Below are positions 10,190 to 20,859 of a DNA stretch of 64,000 bases, in pieces. The notes beneath the pieces were generated by a model, which saw nothing but the letters and a program-made list of their open reading frames with translations, had not been told where the DNA came from and ran no database searches. Source of the DNA: Neoalteromonas flava. Lineage in GTDB: Bacteria > Pseudomonadota > Gammaproteobacteria > Enterobacterales > Alteromonadaceae. The stretch covers positions 248,001 through 312,000 of the forward strand of contig NZ_PEAX01000004.1 in NCBI RefSeq assembly GCF_002807685.1. Direction: 5' to 3'. Made by a program: the position numbers and the translations under genes. Each line of letters opens with the position of its first letter. The first letter of the stretch is position 1.

Positions 10190-11652
10190 GCGCTGAATTA
10201 TTGATCAATGTTACGCCGTCAGAGTCTCGTGTAGCCCTCATTGAGAATGGAATTCTCCAAGAGATCCATGTTGAGCGTCATACTAAGCGCGGCATCGTCG
10301 GTAATATCTATCGTGGGAAAGTTAGTCGGGTTTTACCTGGCATGCAAGCGGCCTTTGTTGATATTGGATTTGAAAAAGCGGCCTTTTTACACGCCTCGGA
10401 TATTGTTATTCACAATGAAATTGTGGGTGAGGTGTCGACCAGTGAAATCACCAAAAAAGATATCCGCGAATTAGTTCGCGACGGTCAAGATATTGTGGTT
10501 CAGGTGGTTAAAGATCCCATCGGAACTAAAGGTGCGCGACTAACCACAGATATTACAATCCCCTCACGTTATCTGGTATTCATGCCAAGCGTCACGCACG
10601 TTGGAGTTTCCCAGCGGATCGAAGATGAGCAAGAGCGTGAGCGTCTTAAGCAACTGGTCGAGGGCTTCTGTGACGAAGACGGTGGATTTATTTTGCGCAC
10701 CGCGGCTGAGGGGGTGGGCGAGAGAGAGTTAGTGCAGGATGCCGAATTCCTGCGCCGGTTATGGTCGAAAATCCAACAACGCATGAAGCGCAAAAAGTCT
10801 CATGTGTTATACGAAGACTTACCTTTGGCGCGACGCGTGTTGCGTGATTTTGTGGGCACTGAAATTGATCGTATTCGAATTGATTCAAACTTGAGTTTTC
10901 AAGAGTTAAACAGTTTTACTCGCGAATACGTCCCAGAGCTCAACAAGAAATTAGAATACTATCAAGGTGAGCGCCCAATATTTGATTTGTATGACGTAGA
11001 GAATGAAACGCAGCGTGCCCTTGAGCGGCGAGTAGATCTGAAAAGTGGCGGTTACCTGATCATTGATCAAACCGAGGCGATGACTACCATCGATATTAAT
11101 ACTGGGGCTTTTGTTGGCCATCGTAATCTTGAAGAGACCATCTTTAATACAAATATAGAAGCAACTCAGGCCATTGCGCGACAGCTCCGTTTACGTAATT
11201 TGGGCGGCATGATCCTTATTGACTTTATCGATATGGTTGAACCTGATCACAAACGCAGGGTCTTACACAGTCTAGAGGTCGCAACAAGTAAGGACCGCGC
11301 AAAAAGCAATATTCATGGGTTTACTGCGCTTGGACTTATTGAAATGACGCGTAAGCGCACTCGCGAAAGCTTAGAGCATGTATTGTGTGGTGAATGTCCG
11401 GTTTGTAAAGGGCGTGGTTCAATCAAGACTGTTGAGACTACCTGTTTTGAAATTATGCGTGAAATAGTGCGGGTCAATCGCGCTTACGATGCTGATAAAT
11501 TTGTGGTCTATGCCGCGCCAGCCGTTGCCGATGCACTAATGGGAGAAGAGTCTCACATGTTAGCTGAGTTGGAAGTGTTTGTGTCGCGTCAGATCACTGT
11601 GCAGGCTGAACCACTGTATAACCAAGACAATTTTGATGTGGTCATGATGTGA
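10186..11652 (+). CDS. rng: ribonuclease G
   Basis: 488 residues, against 489 in E. coli. An S1-like RNA-binding segment lies at about residues 35-115 (GNIYRGKVSRVLPGMQAAFVDIG). The catalytic DNase I-like domain has MTTIDINTGAF and GGMILIDFIDM, which hold the Mg-binding Asp residues, and the Zn-link CGECPVCKGRG lies near residue 404. RNase G processes the 5' end of 16S rRNA and degrades some mRNAs. It is shorter than RNase E because it lacks the degradosome scaffold. It sits in the usual place between maf and yhdP and overlaps both. Confidence 0.97.
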   Translation: MSAELLINVTPSESRVALIENGILQEIHVERHTKRGIVGNIYRGKVSRVLPGMQAAFVDIGFEKAAFLHASDIVIHNEIVGEVSTSEITKKDIRELVRDGQDIVVQVVKDPIGTKGARLTTDITIPSRYLVFMPSVTHVGVSQRIEDEQERERLKQLVEGFCDEDGGFILRTAAEGVGERELVQDAEFLRRLWSKIQQRMKRKKSHVLYEDLPLARRVLRDFVGTEIDRIRIDSNLSFQELNSFTREYVPELNKKLEYYQGERPIFDLYDVENETQRALERRVDLKSGGYLIIDQTEAMTTIDINTGAFVGHRNLEETIFNTNIEATQAIARQLRLRNLGGMILIDFIDMVEPDHKRRVLHSLEVATSKDRAKSNIHGFTALGLIEMTRKRTRESLEHVLCGECPVCKGRGSIKTVETTCFEIMREIVRVNRAYDADKFVVYAAPAVADALMGEESHMLAELEVFVSRQITVQAEPLYNQDNFDVVMM

Positions 11653-14600
11653 GCAACGTTCGTCAATACCTCGCTTACGGAATACGCAAATTATGGACGT
11701 TACTGGCATTTGTTTTGGTACTCTCGGCAGTTATCATATCACTGTTGCGTTTTTCTTTACCTTACCTAGACAAGAATAAACATCTGGTTGAAGACTACAT
11801 TAGTCAAACCTACAAGGCCGATCTAAGCATCGGTTCAATCTCTGCAGTATGGGCGAATCATGGGCCCAGTTTAGTCCTTAATGATGTGATTCTACTCGAT
11901 GCCGATACCAACGCATTGGAACTATCCATCGGTCGAATTTATGTTGAAGTTAATTTTTGGCAATCCTTAACCGAGTTGAGTATCAAATCAAACCAGTTTG
12001 AGCTTAATCAAGCATCATTGATATTCAATACCCATTTGCTCACCCAAATACAGACCAATGAAGACAACATTGTTGATGTTGTTAGCAATTTATTTTTAGA
12101 GCGGTTGCAGCGCTTTTCAATAACAGATTCGTGGCTAACCATTAACACCGAAGCGAACAGCCAAAGCTATTCGTTAAGTTCGGTTAACTGGACAAACAGT
12201 GGCGATAGACACCAAGCAGTCGGGCAGATGAGTGTGGCCGAGTTGGCTAAAAACTCGGCCAGTTTTATTCTTGATTTAAGCGGCGACTCGCGCAATCTTG
12301 CTGGAACGCTCTACGCCAGGGGCATCGACCTGGATTTGTCCCCCTGGTTTAATGAATTCACCAACGAACAACAAACGTTGTTACAAAGCCGAGGTAATTT
12401 CGCGCTATGGGTAGGCATCGAAGACGCGCGCGTGCGGGATGTTCAAGTTGAATTACAACCGAGTCAATTTGAATGGCGCTCGCAGGCCGACGCAGCATTA
12501 ATTACTCGCATAGAAAGCGGTAGCATATTTGCTGTGCCTGAGAATCAGGGGTGGAATTTTACCGTTTCAGATCTGATTTTGGCGGCGAATGATAAAGCCA
12601 TGAACACGAGCTTTGCTGGCCGATTCTTACCTGCTGGCATGTTACACGTCGCGGCACTGAACGATATTCAACTTGCGCCATTAGTCGAATTAGTACCGTT
12701 ATTTACCAACAGTGATGCGAGTGAACAATGGCAGGCAATTGCTCCGACTGGGTTGTTAACCGACTTTCAATTATTGCAGCGCCCTCAAGGTACGTCGGTA
12801 TTGGCATCAGCGACACAACTTTCATGGCAGGCTAACGGTGTATTGCCCGGTCTTGACAACTTAAATGCCGATTTTCATTGGTACAAAGATCAGGGGCGCA
12901 TTCGACTCAATACAGCGAACGCCAATTTGGATTCGGGTGAACTGCTGGATGAAGCGGTTGCGATTGCCGCGCTAAACGCTAGTGTTTATGTCTATCAACA
13001 GCCAGATTTAACATCAGCTACTGAAAGCTGGTATGTCACCTCTAACGATATTTCTTTCGCCAGTAATCGCGTTGAGTTTACCCAACAATTTAGTTATCGC
13101 GCGGCAGATGAACATTTATTGTTGTCCATGCAAGTCGCCGAATTGCCGGTTACCCAAGTTCCGGCGTTGTTTCCAGAATATTACATGGGGTCAGACACTA
13201 AAAACTATTTAACCCGCGCGCTAAAAAATCAGCCGGTAGATAGCAATGCAACGGTCAATAACGCGACAATTTTATGGCAAGGACGGGCAGCGCATTTTCC
13301 GTTCGACGGCACTAATGGCGTATTTCAAGCTGGGGTTGCGATTTCCAATGCAGAATTTGTGTTTTCGGAACAATGGCCTGCACTCACTGAGCTCGACATT
13401 GATTTACTGTTTGAGAATGATACGTTAACGATGCGAGCGCAAAAAACGCGTTTGCAGGACATTGAATTAACTGATTTGGTTGCGACTATTCCCAGTTTAT
13501 CAGCAGCCACTCAACTGCAAATTAGTGCAGCGGCCTCTGGGTCAGGAAAACAACTTGCTAGTTTAATGCAAGCCAGCCAACTCGCTGATAGCTTAGGTAG
13601 CTTATTCTCTTCTGAACTGCTTATCCGCGGCGATTTAGCCACGGAACTTGCATTGTCTATCCCACTTGGCGATGGCACGGTCCGAGCATCTGGGCTGGTT
13701 AAGCTTAGTGATAATCAAGTGCGCTTTCCTAGTGTAAACCTCGCGTTAGAGGATGTGAGCGGAGAAGTCACCTTCATCAATGATAAGGTCAGTATTGATG
13801 ATTTGTCGGCGCGTTTGTTTGCCCAACCCATTGCAGTCGCCCTGCGCGGGCAAGAAGAATCCGCTGGCTATCGCGCCAATGTGAGTTTGCAAGGGCAATG
13901 GTCTTTGGATGAGCTTATCGATAGATATGCCAGCTCATTGCAGCCCTATGCGCAAGGCACATCCCAAGTTGGCGCACAATTAGAGCTCATTACCCAAGCA
14001 GATGATTTTAGTTACGACTTACGAATTGAAAGCCAATTTAGTGCCGACGCGATCCGTTTGCCGGCACCGTTGGCAGACCAACCTACAGAAAGCCTGATTG
14101 TCACTGCCAGTGGAAATAGCCAAGCTTCAGTTATTGCGGCCAAAACCAATAATGCGGTGTATTTTGATGGAGTGCTACCGCACCGAGAGAAAACCTTTTC
14201 CCGCGCGCACATCAGCGTTGGCGATGAAGTGGCATTGAGTCGTGGTGTTGGTTTTAGTATAGCCGCAGATGTAGACCGCTTCGATGTGCTGGGCTGGGTT
14301 GGATTCGTACAATCGCTCAAGAATAATGCTGGAATTGGAGATGCTACCTTACTCGGTGTGCCAGAGCGTGTCTTTATTGATACGCAGCAGTTGTTAGTCG
14401 GTGAAACCACCATTGATGCAGCTTCGGTGAAAGTGAAGCAGCGTGATGATGATTGGACACTGGATATTACCGGCAAGCAAATCGAAGCAAACGTCTATAT
14501 TGATGATGATTGGTGGCAAAATGGAGTGCAAATAGACGCGAATTATTTACGCATGGAAAGTATTCGCCTCGCTGATTCCCAAGGACCAGAATGGTTGCCG

Positions 14601-15521
14601 AACCAAATCCCTCCGTTCAAGCTGCGTTGTGCTGCTTGTCAGATAGGCCGTTTCGACTTAGGTAAGGTAGCTATTGATGGACGCCAGGTGGATGATCGTT
14701 ATGTCTTTGAAAATATTAGCTTCATTAGTCAATCTGGCCAGCTTGATGCAACTGCGGAATGGTCGCTAGATGCGCAACAGCAGTCACAAAGTGTTCTTAA
14801 TGGTGTATTGACCAGTAGTGATTTTGGTGAGCTCTTAAGCCAAACTGGATTTGATAGCGGTATCAATGATTCAGAGGCTGAATTTGATGTCAATTTGCAA
14901 TGGCAAGGAACGCCTTGGAATGTTGATCGTGCCACGCTAGGCGGTGAAGTTAATTGGGAATTAACAGATGGCTATATCACTGAAATTAGTGACCAAGGCT
15001 CGCGTATTTTCACCCTGTTTAGTTTGAATTCGTTGGTTCGCAAACTTAGTCTCGATTTTCGTGACGTCTTTTCCCAAGGCTTTTTCTATGATGACATAAA
15101 AGGCACGATGCAGATTGCCAATGGAAGAGCTTCAACAGAAGACACCGTTGTGGATGGTGGTGCTGGTGAAATTACTATCAATGGGTATTCAGACCTGGTC
15201 GAAAATCGTCTGAACTATCGTGTCTCGTTTACCCCGAATGTGACGGGTAACCTACCCATTTTGATGTATTTTATGGTCAATCCACCAACTGCTCTTGCGG
15301 CGCTTGCTCTCGATCAGATGCTCACTTCTGCTAAGGTAATATCAAACGTGAACTACTCAGTAACAGGTACCTTTGATGAACCTAAAGTGCAGGAAATTGG
15401 ACGCGACAGCACAGAGGTAGAGTTGCCCGCACGTAATCCATCCACGCCCGCTAAACCAAACAATGATGAACTCAGCGTCCCCGAGCCAGTGTCAATCCAA
15501 ACTGGAGAATTAGATGGCTAA
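11649..15521 (+). CDS. yhdP: YhdP family envelope lipid-transport protein
   Basis: A 1290-residue AsmA-like protein starting at GTG 11649, which overlaps the rng stop. One membrane helix lies near residues 15-35 (TLLAFVLVLSAVIIS); the rest is a very long periplasmic beta-rich region with the DUF3971 and AsmA-like C-terminal parts (YDDIKGTMQIANG, DTVVDGGAGEITINGYSDL). YhdP and its relatives are thought to bridge the inner and outer membranes and carry phospholipid outwards. The length matches the E. coli protein of about 1266 residues. The end overlaps the nitrilase gene by 8 bases. Confidence 0.93.
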   Translation: MSNVRQYLAYGIRKLWTLLAFVLVLSAVIISLLRFSLPYLDKNKHLVEDYISQTYKADLSIGSISAVWANHGPSLVLNDVILLDADTNALELSIGRIYVEVNFWQSLTELSIKSNQFELNQASLIFNTHLLTQIQTNEDNIVDVVSNLFLERLQRFSITDSWLTINTEANSQSYSLSSVNWTNSGDRHQAVGQMSVAELAKNSASFILDLSGDSRNLAGTLYARGIDLDLSPWFNEFTNEQQTLLQSRGNFALWVGIEDARVRDVQVELQPSQFEWRSQADAALITRIESGSIFAVPENQGWNFTVSDLILAANDKAMNTSFAGRFLPAGMLHVAALNDIQLAPLVELVPLFTNSDASEQWQAIAPTGLLTDFQLLQRPQGTSVLASATQLSWQANGVLPGLDNLNADFHWYKDQGRIRLNTANANLDSGELLDEAVAIAALNASVYVYQQPDLTSATESWYVTSNDISFASNRVEFTQQFSYRAADEHLLLSMQVAELPVTQVPALFPEYYMGSDTKNYLTRALKNQPVDSNATVNNATILWQGRAAHFPFDGTNGVFQAGVAISNAEFVFSEQWPALTELDIDLLFENDTLTMRAQKTRLQDIELTDLVATIPSLSAATQLQISAAASGSGKQLASLMQASQLADSLGSLFSSELLIRGDLATELALSIPLGDGTVRASGLVKLSDNQVRFPSVNLALEDVSGEVTFINDKVSIDDLSARLFAQPIAVALRGQEESAGYRANVSLQGQWSLDELIDRYASSLQPYAQGTSQVGAQLELITQADDFSYDLRIESQFSADAIRLPAPLADQPTESLIVTASGNSQASVIAAKTNNAVYFDGVLPHREKTFSRAHISVGDEVALSRGVGFSIAADVDRFDVLGWVGFVQSLKNNAGIGDATLLGVPERVFIDTQQLLVGETTIDAASVKVKQRDDDWTLDITGKQIEANVYIDDDWWQNGVQIDANYLRMESIRLADSQGPEWLPNQIPPFKLRCAACQIGRFDLGKVAIDGRQVDDRYVFENISFISQSGQLDATAEWSLDAQQQSQSVLNGVLTSSDFGELLSQTGFDSGINDSEAEFDVNLQWQGTPWNVDRATLGGEVNWELTDGYITEISDQGSRIFTLFSLNSLVRKLSLDFRDVFSQGFFYDDIKGTMQIANGRASTEDTVVDGGAGEITINGYSDLVENRLNYRVSFTPNVTGNLPILMYFMVNPPTALAALALDQMLTSAKVISNVNYSVTGTFDEPKVQEIGRDSTEVELPARNPSTPAKPNNDELSVPEPVSIQTGELDG

Positions 15522-16338
15522 AATCGCGGCTATTCAACTCGTTTCAACACCGAGCATCGAGGATAATTTTTCACGCGTCGATGGCCTGCTGTCTGAGCAC
15601 GATTGTGATGAACCACGGTTGGTAATACTGCCGGAATGTTTTGCCAGTTTTGGTGGGCGCGACAGTGACCTTTTCGCATTAGCAAAAACGCAAGGTGATG
15701 TAATTATTGAACGATTACAAGCATTAGCCCAGCAGCACAAATGCTGGCTAGTTGCTGGTACAATTCCACTACTCAGCCAAGACCAACAAAGGTTCCGTGC
15801 AGCTTGTTTGTGTATTGATGCCGATGGTGTGGTGCAAGCACGCTATGACAAGATCCACCTGTTCGATGTACAAGTCGATGATTCTACCGGTAGTTATTTA
15901 GAGTCACGTTACACTGAGCCGGGGGATACGGTCGTTACTCTTCCGACGCCTTTTGGCACGGTGGGCCTTGCGGTCTGTTATGATGTTCGCTTCGCCGGGC
16001 TGTTTCAGGCCATGCAAGGTGTCGACATTATTACTTTGCCAAGCGCATTTACTCAGAAAACCGGTGCAGCGCACTGGCATGCGCTATTGCAAGCGCGCAG
16101 TATAGAAATGCAGTGTTATTTAGTTGGAGCTAATCAAGGTGGTATTCATGCCAACGGTCGAGAGACGTTTGGCAATAGTGTTATTTACTCGCCGTGGGGC
16201 GACAACCTTGCAATGCTGGAGAAGGGTGAGGGCTATATTTCTGCATCGCCAGATCTAGCGAAACTCGCGTCTATTCGTCAATCAATGCCAGTCCAAGCGC
16301 ACACAAAATTTAGGAGTACCTTCGTTGAATCACGTTGA
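15514..16338 (+). CDS. carbon-nitrogen hydrolase, Nit1-like deaminated glutathione amidase
   Basis: A 274-residue nitrilase-superfamily protein. The catalytic triad is visible: Glu in [12 protein letters not shown] near residue 42, Lys in [10 protein letters not shown] near residue 113, and Cys in [14 protein letters not shown] near residue 152. The KIHLFDV motif is typical of the Nit1/YbeM branch that repairs deaminated glutathione, so that substrate is likely but not proven. ATG 15514 follows TGGAG. It overlaps yhdP upstream and tldD downstream, the same order as in Pseudomonas and Shewanella. Confidence 0.9.
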   Translation: MAKIAAIQLVSTPSIEDNFSRVDGLLSEHDCDEPRLVILPECFASFGGRDSDLFALAKTQGDVIIERLQALAQQHKCWLVAGTIPLLSQDQQRFRAACLCIDADGVVQARYDKIHLFDVQVDDSTGSYLESRYTEPGDTVVTLPTPFGTVGLAVCYDVRFAGLFQAMQGVDIITLPSAFTQKTGAAHWHALLQARSIEMQCYLVGANQGGIHANGRETFGNSVIYSPWGDNLAMLEKGEGYISASPDLAKLASIRQSMPVQAHTKFRSTFVESR

Positions 16339-17764
16339 AGAAAGCTTGTTGCATCAATCCGGTCTTACATCCACTGATCTTGATCGTGCACTCGGCACAA
16401 TATTGACGCACCAGAATGATTTTGCTGACCTGTATTTTCAATCTAGCCAACATGAGAGTTGGGTTCTTGAAGATGGCATTATTAAAGATGGCAGCTATAA
16501 CATTGAACGAGGTGTTGGGGTTCGCGCGGTTAGTGGAGAAAAAACTGGCTTTGCATATAGTGATGCGTTATCTACTGAGGCACTGATGACGGCAAGTAAA
16601 GCTGCTAGAAGTATTGCCGCAGCCGGAGGCAGCACAAAAAGCTGTATATCGACACCACAAGTCCATACACCACTGTATAGTTCAGACAATCCTTTAACTG
16701 GTTTAGCCGAGCAAGAAAAGATCGCGCTGCTGCGCGCTGTTGATCATTACGTACGTCAACAGCAACCCGATGTGGCCCAAGTGATTGTGAGCTTAACCGG
16801 TGTCTATGAAGAAGTATTAGTTGTGGCCAGTGATGGAACCTATAGTACCGACCAACGCCCGCTGATTAGATTGAACTGCTCAGTGCTACTCGAGCAGGAT
16901 GGTCGGCGTGAGCGCGGTGCCGCAGGAATGGGCGGCAGGTATTCATATGCACTGCTTTCAGAGTTAGTGGATGGCAAGCCGAAATATCAGAAATTAGCTG
17001 ACGATGCCTTACACATGGCGCGGGTGAATTTGCGCGCGGTTGCCGCCCCTGCGGGTACTATGCCGGTCGTTCTCGGCAGTGGTTGGCCTGGTGTACTCTT
17101 GCATGAAGCGGTGGGTCATGGACTAGAGGGTGATTTTAACCGCAAGGGTGCATCTACCTTCAGTGGGCGCATCGGTGAGCGCGTAGCAGCGCCAGGTGTT
17201 ACCGTGATTGACAATGGCACATTGGAGAATCGACGCGGTTCATTATCTATTGATGATGAAGGCACTCAGTCACAAGAAAACGTGTTAATTGAAGACGGTA
17301 TTCTTAAAGGGTACATGCAAGACAAACTTAATGCACGTTTGATGGGGGTTAGCCCAACGGGTAATGGACGCAGAGAATCATACGCACATCTACCCATGCC
17401 GCGCATGACCAATACCTATATGCTTGGCGGTGAATACCAACCAGAAGAAATTATTGCTTCTATCGAGAAAGGCATTTACGCGCCTAATTTTGGTGGTGGG
17501 CAAGTAGACATTACTTCAGGTAAATTTGTTTTCTCAACATCTGAGGCTTACCTTATCGAGAACGGCAAATTAACCCAACCAATTAAAGGCGCAACGTTAA
17601 TTGGCAACGGCCCAGAAGTTATGCAAAAGATTTCCATGATCGGAAATGATTCGCGGCTTGACGATGGTGTTGGTGTTTGTGGTAAAGATGGGCAGAGCGT
17701 GCCAGTTGGCGTCGGTCAGCCGACTTTGAAAATAGATGAGTTAACGGTGGGTGGCACGGCCTAA
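16325..17764 (+). CDS. tldD: metalloprotease TldD
   Basis: 479 residues, against 481 in E. coli. The zinc motif [11 protein letters not shown] (HExxxH) lies near residue 259, and the N-terminus has the family stretch [24 protein letters not shown]. TldD forms a heterodimer with TldE (PmbA, present at 20860) and degrades unfolded peptides; in other bacteria it matures peptide toxins. The start is TTG 16325, inside the end of the nitrilase gene. AGGAG at 16312-16316 supports it, and no ATG lies close downstream. Confidence 0.96.
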   Translation: MNHVEESLLHQSGLTSTDLDRALGTILTHQNDFADLYFQSSQHESWVLEDGIIKDGSYNIERGVGVRAVSGEKTGFAYSDALSTEALMTASKAARSIAAAGGSTKSCISTPQVHTPLYSSDNPLTGLAEQEKIALLRAVDHYVRQQQPDVAQVIVSLTGVYEEVLVVASDGTYSTDQRPLIRLNCSVLLEQDGRRERGAAGMGGRYSYALLSELVDGKPKYQKLADDALHMARVNLRAVAAPAGTMPVVLGSGWPGVLLHEAVGHGLEGDFNRKGASTFSGRIGERVAAPGVTVIDNGTLENRRGSLSIDDEGTQSQENVLIEDGILKGYMQDKLNARLMGVSPTGNGRRESYAHLPMPRMTNTYMLGGEYQPEEIIASIEKGIYAPNFGGGQVDITSGKFVFSTSEAYLIENGKLTQPIKGATLIGNGPEVMQKISMIGNDSRLDDGVGVCGKDGQSVPVGVGQPTLKIDELTVGGTA

Positions 17765-17765
17765 C

Positions 17766-17809
17766 GACTATTTTAAATAGTCAGTAGCTCGCGACCAGGC
17801 GAGCTACTG
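17766..17809. terminator. double hairpin at the tldD end
   Basis: Two adjacent perfect inverted repeats: GACTATTT/AAATAGTC (17766-17773 and 17775-17782), then CAGTAGCTCGC/GCGAGCTACTG (17782-17792 and 17799-17809) with a six-base loop. They lie between the convergent ends of tldD and the lipoprotein gene. Neither strand has a strong T tail, so it may end transcription weakly from both sides or protect 3' ends. Confidence 0.6.
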
Positions 17810-17819
17810 TAACGTGAGC

Positions 17820-20240
17820 CTAAAGTAGTCTCACAATAATTGAAAGTGCCGACTCCACTCCACTGGGTGATGTAACAGTTGTGCTAACTACGGCATCAAT
17901 TGGGTCATCTGTACTAGCCAGATCATTGGTCAGAACAAAATTCATCGTTGCACCACCGGCGCGATTGTTTTTGTTTATCTGGCGCGTAATCTGGCCTGCC
18001 AGTGAGCCTGCTGAGGTTGTAATGTCTATATTCGTATCTGAAGGCATGGTTTGACCTGCCGTATCTTGGATCAACAAATCTAACGCAACACTCTCACCGC
18101 GGTTTAATGTCCAAACCGGTCCACTACTAGGGTTGTTACTATTATTCGCTAGCTCTACGCCATCTTGTAGAATGCTCAGCTCTGCGCGAGATGAAGCCAT
18201 AATCATGACCAATGCACGGCGCACATGTAATCCGCTGGCGCCACAGGTACTCCCTTGACATTGCGGTCCGTCGAACAAGTTGTTGGCTGCGCTGAATGCG
18301 CCCGAGCTATCGTAATCCAAAAAAGTCTCAACAGGATCATGGATATTATTCTCATTGTCGTCACGCCACGCTTCAGACATATCAGCAAAGCCGGTAACGG
18401 TTGATGAGGTTACTTGTAGACCACTATCACCACCAAGATCAAGCGCTCCACCGTCAGCATCGTCGTACACATTATTACCATTACTGTCATAAAGGGTTTC
18501 ATGACCGATTGCCGTGGCCAAAACAGTGATGCGGTGATCGTCAACACGTGGTTCAGCACTAGTCCAATCAACTTCACAACGGCCATTGAGCGTGGTACAG
18601 CTTGGCTGGATCTGTCCGCCTTCGGTAGTAAATGACACTACCGTGCCATCAGGCACGGGGTTATTGAAGGCATCAGCTAGAAACGCAGTTATACTTACTG
18701 TTTGACCATCAATACTTGCGGCCTCTGGATTCGGGTTGCTGCTAGACAGTGAGAAACTATTTTGGTCAGGAAGCCCCGTATTTACTGACAGCAAATCAGA
18801 TTGGGTGGTTATCTCAGTATCGTTGACGCCGGTTATACTGGCAAGCACTCGCACCGCTGTGGGTACACTGCCTGCGGTAACACGAGTACTGACTTGTCCT
18901 TGTGAGTTGGTAATCCCCGTCGCTGGCGCGATCGTTAGACCACCAACATTAGTGCTGAGTTCGAAAGAAACCAGTTGCTGGGCCAGTGGATTGCCTAACT
19001 CACCATTTACTTGAAAGGTGACTGTTGAGACCGATTCACTGCCCAGGCCCCCGGTACCTTGAAGAACTATGGAGCTCGGTTCAGCACTAACAAAAAGAAT
19101 AGAGCCAACATTTTCAGCCAACAACTCGATAGAACGTGAAACCGTTAAAGGGGTATTGTTCACTTGGACTGTCGCAGTAATAATGTCATCGTTGCCGGTG
19201 CCGCCGGCGCAGTTAATATCTTCATAGGTAGAACTTGCTCGTCCATTGACGGTAGCAACGTTTTCATCGAGCGATGCGCGTCCCTCTAGGGTGCAGCTGG
19301 AAGCAAAGGTAATAGGGGTGCTGCCCACAATTGGATTGCCTTCGCTGTCGGCCAATCCAACCAAAAGACCAAGTGTAGCGCCGGCACCAATCACCACATC
19401 TTGTTCACTGCCAACGCCATTGACGCCTAAGACACCCTCTATAAAGGTATCACCATCAAAGTAACCGATGCGTACCACTTCTTCTTCCACTGCATCGACT
19501 GATTGTACTTCGTAGTTTAGGGTGTCTACCAACGGTGTGTTGCTATCATCAAGGGCGCTAACAGACGCGATCCCTGCACCAATAGAGGTCTCTTCGCCAC
19601 GCACTATGACTTCAGCTATACCTTGTTGATTGGTAAGCGCGTCGGTTACCGGCAAATCTCCACGCGTGACGCTAAAAGAAACAATTTCATCGGCTATCGG
19701 ATTATTATTTCCATCCATTAATGTAGCGATTAAACGCACTTGCTGATTAGCTTTGAACCGCAGCGTATTTTCACCGCTCTGATTAAGCATATTCAAGGTA
19801 ATACTTGGCTCAGCAGGAGCTGGCACAGCATCAGCAAGAGTAAACTCAATGCTCGCTTCGGCTTGCAGATTGTTGTAGTTGGCGGTCACCGTAGATGCGC
19901 CAATCACGCCATTTTCTGCACTAATTGCAACCCGCGCTATACCATTACTATCAGTGAGTTTTGACGCTACATCTAAGATGCCAATACCGCTACTGAAGGC
20001 GACAATCGCATTACTTGTTGGCGAACCATCGGTCGTTAGTGTGGCTTCAATGCAGGCATTCTCGTTACTTTTAAAACTATTTTCTGTAACTGGCTGACAG
20101 TCTGCATCGAGCACACTCAGTGCCAAAACAACCACGGGATCGGGTGTAGGCGATGGTTCTTCGTTTTCACCAGAGGAGCCGTTGCAGGCGATGATGAAAA
20201 GACTTAATAAGCTGATTAAAAAGTAACGGTAAGGGTTCAT
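17820..20240 (-). CDS. Ig-like (invasin/intimin type) repeat lipoprotein
   Basis: An 806-residue lipoprotein. The N-terminus is a signal peptide with lipobox IIAC (Cys near residue 19), then an acidic linker (SSGENEEPSPTPDPV). The body contains at least four bacterial Ig-like domains of the Big_1/invasin type, recognisable from repeated NxxGxAxVxI and DxxGNPxxGxxVxF patterns. Near the C-terminus are two Asp/Asn-rich loops (DSNGNNVYDDADGG, DNENNIHDPVETFLDYDSSG) that may bind calcium. It is probably surface-exposed and adhesive, but no barrel or sortase signal is seen. The start lies one base after the darP stop, so the two are likely co-transcribed. Confidence 0.8.
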   Translation of the reverse strand: MNPYRYFLISLLSLFIIACNGSSGENEEPSPTPDPVVVLALSVLDADCQPVTENSFKSNENACIEATLTTDGSPTSNAIVAFSSGIGILDVASKLTDSNGIARVAISAENGVIGASTVTANYNNLQAEASIEFTLADAVPAPAEPSITLNMLNQSGENTLRFKANQQVRLIATLMDGNNNPIADEIVSFSVTRGDLPVTDALTNQQGIAEVIVRGEETSIGAGIASVSALDDSNTPLVDTLNYEVQSVDAVEEEVVRIGYFDGDTFIEGVLGVNGVGSEQDVVIGAGATLGLLVGLADSEGNPIVGSTPITFASSCTLEGRASLDENVATVNGRASSTYEDINCAGGTGNDDIITATVQVNNTPLTVSRSIELLAENVGSILFVSAEPSSIVLQGTGGLGSESVSTVTFQVNGELGNPLAQQLVSFELSTNVGGLTIAPATGITNSQGQVSTRVTAGSVPTAVRVLASITGVNDTEITTQSDLLSVNTGLPDQNSFSLSSSNPNPEAASIDGQTVSITAFLADAFNNPVPDGTVVSFTTEGGQIQPSCTTLNGRCEVDWTSAEPRVDDHRITVLATAIGHETLYDSNGNNVYDDADGGALDLGGDSGLQVTSSTVTGFADMSEAWRDDNENNIHDPVETFLDYDSSGAFSAANNLFDGPQCQGSTCGASGLHVRRALVMIMASSRAELSILQDGVELANNSNNPSSGPVWTLNRGESVALDLLIQDTAGQTMPSDTNIDITTSAGSLAGQITRQINKNNRAGGATMNFVLTNDLASTDDPIDAVVSTTVTSPSGVESALSIIVRLL

Positions 20241-20241
20241 A

Positions 20242-20787
20242 TTATTGCTCTTGTATTGACTCTTTAAGATACTTAAATATTTCGCGCGCTGCTGCGGGGG
20301 GCTTTTGCTGCGCGATTTCTTTACTAGCCTTGCGTTGTAATTGACGTAATTTTTGACGCTCTAACTCAGGATGCTTATCAACCGCAGCGTTAATGGCATC
20401 ATCGCCCTGACAGACAATACTATCGCGCAAGGTTTCAAGATAGTGAAAATGCGCGTTTGCCAACTGATGTTTACTGGTCAGTAAAGCGACGGCTTTTTCA
20501 ATCGGAGTGGTATCGCGAGCGCGCATTAGCTTGCCTAAAAACTGGATTTGGCGACGAAACCCATCTTTCTTCCGATTAATCTTGCGAGCGAGTTGTATAC
20601 TCTCAGCCAGTTCATCATCCAGCGGCATTTTGGCTAAATGAGCATCACTCATATCCACAAGCGTTAACGCAAGCTTTTGTTTTTCTTCGGCTTCACGTTT
20701 TAATTGAGACTTACTTTTCTCTTCTGTCTCTTGCCATCCATCTTCGGCAAACCAGTCATCATTGGGATCAAAGTTTGAAGCAGTCAT
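20242..20787 (-). CDS. darP: DarP (YjgA, DUF615), 50S ribosome maturation factor
   Basis: A 181-residue, charged, helical protein of the DUF615/YjgA family, with the typical stretches SKSQLKREAEEKQKLA and DGFRRQIQFLGKLMR. The E. coli protein associates with late 50S precursors and aids peptidyl-transferase-centre maturation. Presence next to pmbA, on the opposite strand, is the conserved gammaproteobacterial arrangement. The 72 bases to the pmbA start must hold divergent promoters. Confidence 0.92.
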   Translation of the reverse strand: MTASNFDPNDDWFAEDGWQETEEKSKSQLKREAEEKQKLALTLVDMSDAHLAKMPLDDELAESIQLARKINRKKDGFRRQIQFLGKLMRARDTTPIEKAVALLTSKHQLANAHFHYLETLRDSIVCQGDDAINAAVDKHPELERQKLRQLQRKASKEIAQQKPPAAAREIFKYLKESIQEQ

Positions 20788-20859
20788 TTGCTACTCTTTA
20801 ATGCTACACTTGGTTCGATTGTAACGTGGTGAAACGCCAGTGGGTAGTGAAACTTGAAT

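Noticed and set aside
14012-14476. Minus-strand open frame of 154 codons inside yhdP
   Set aside because: Long only because of base composition; the plus-strand frame is an intact yhdP.
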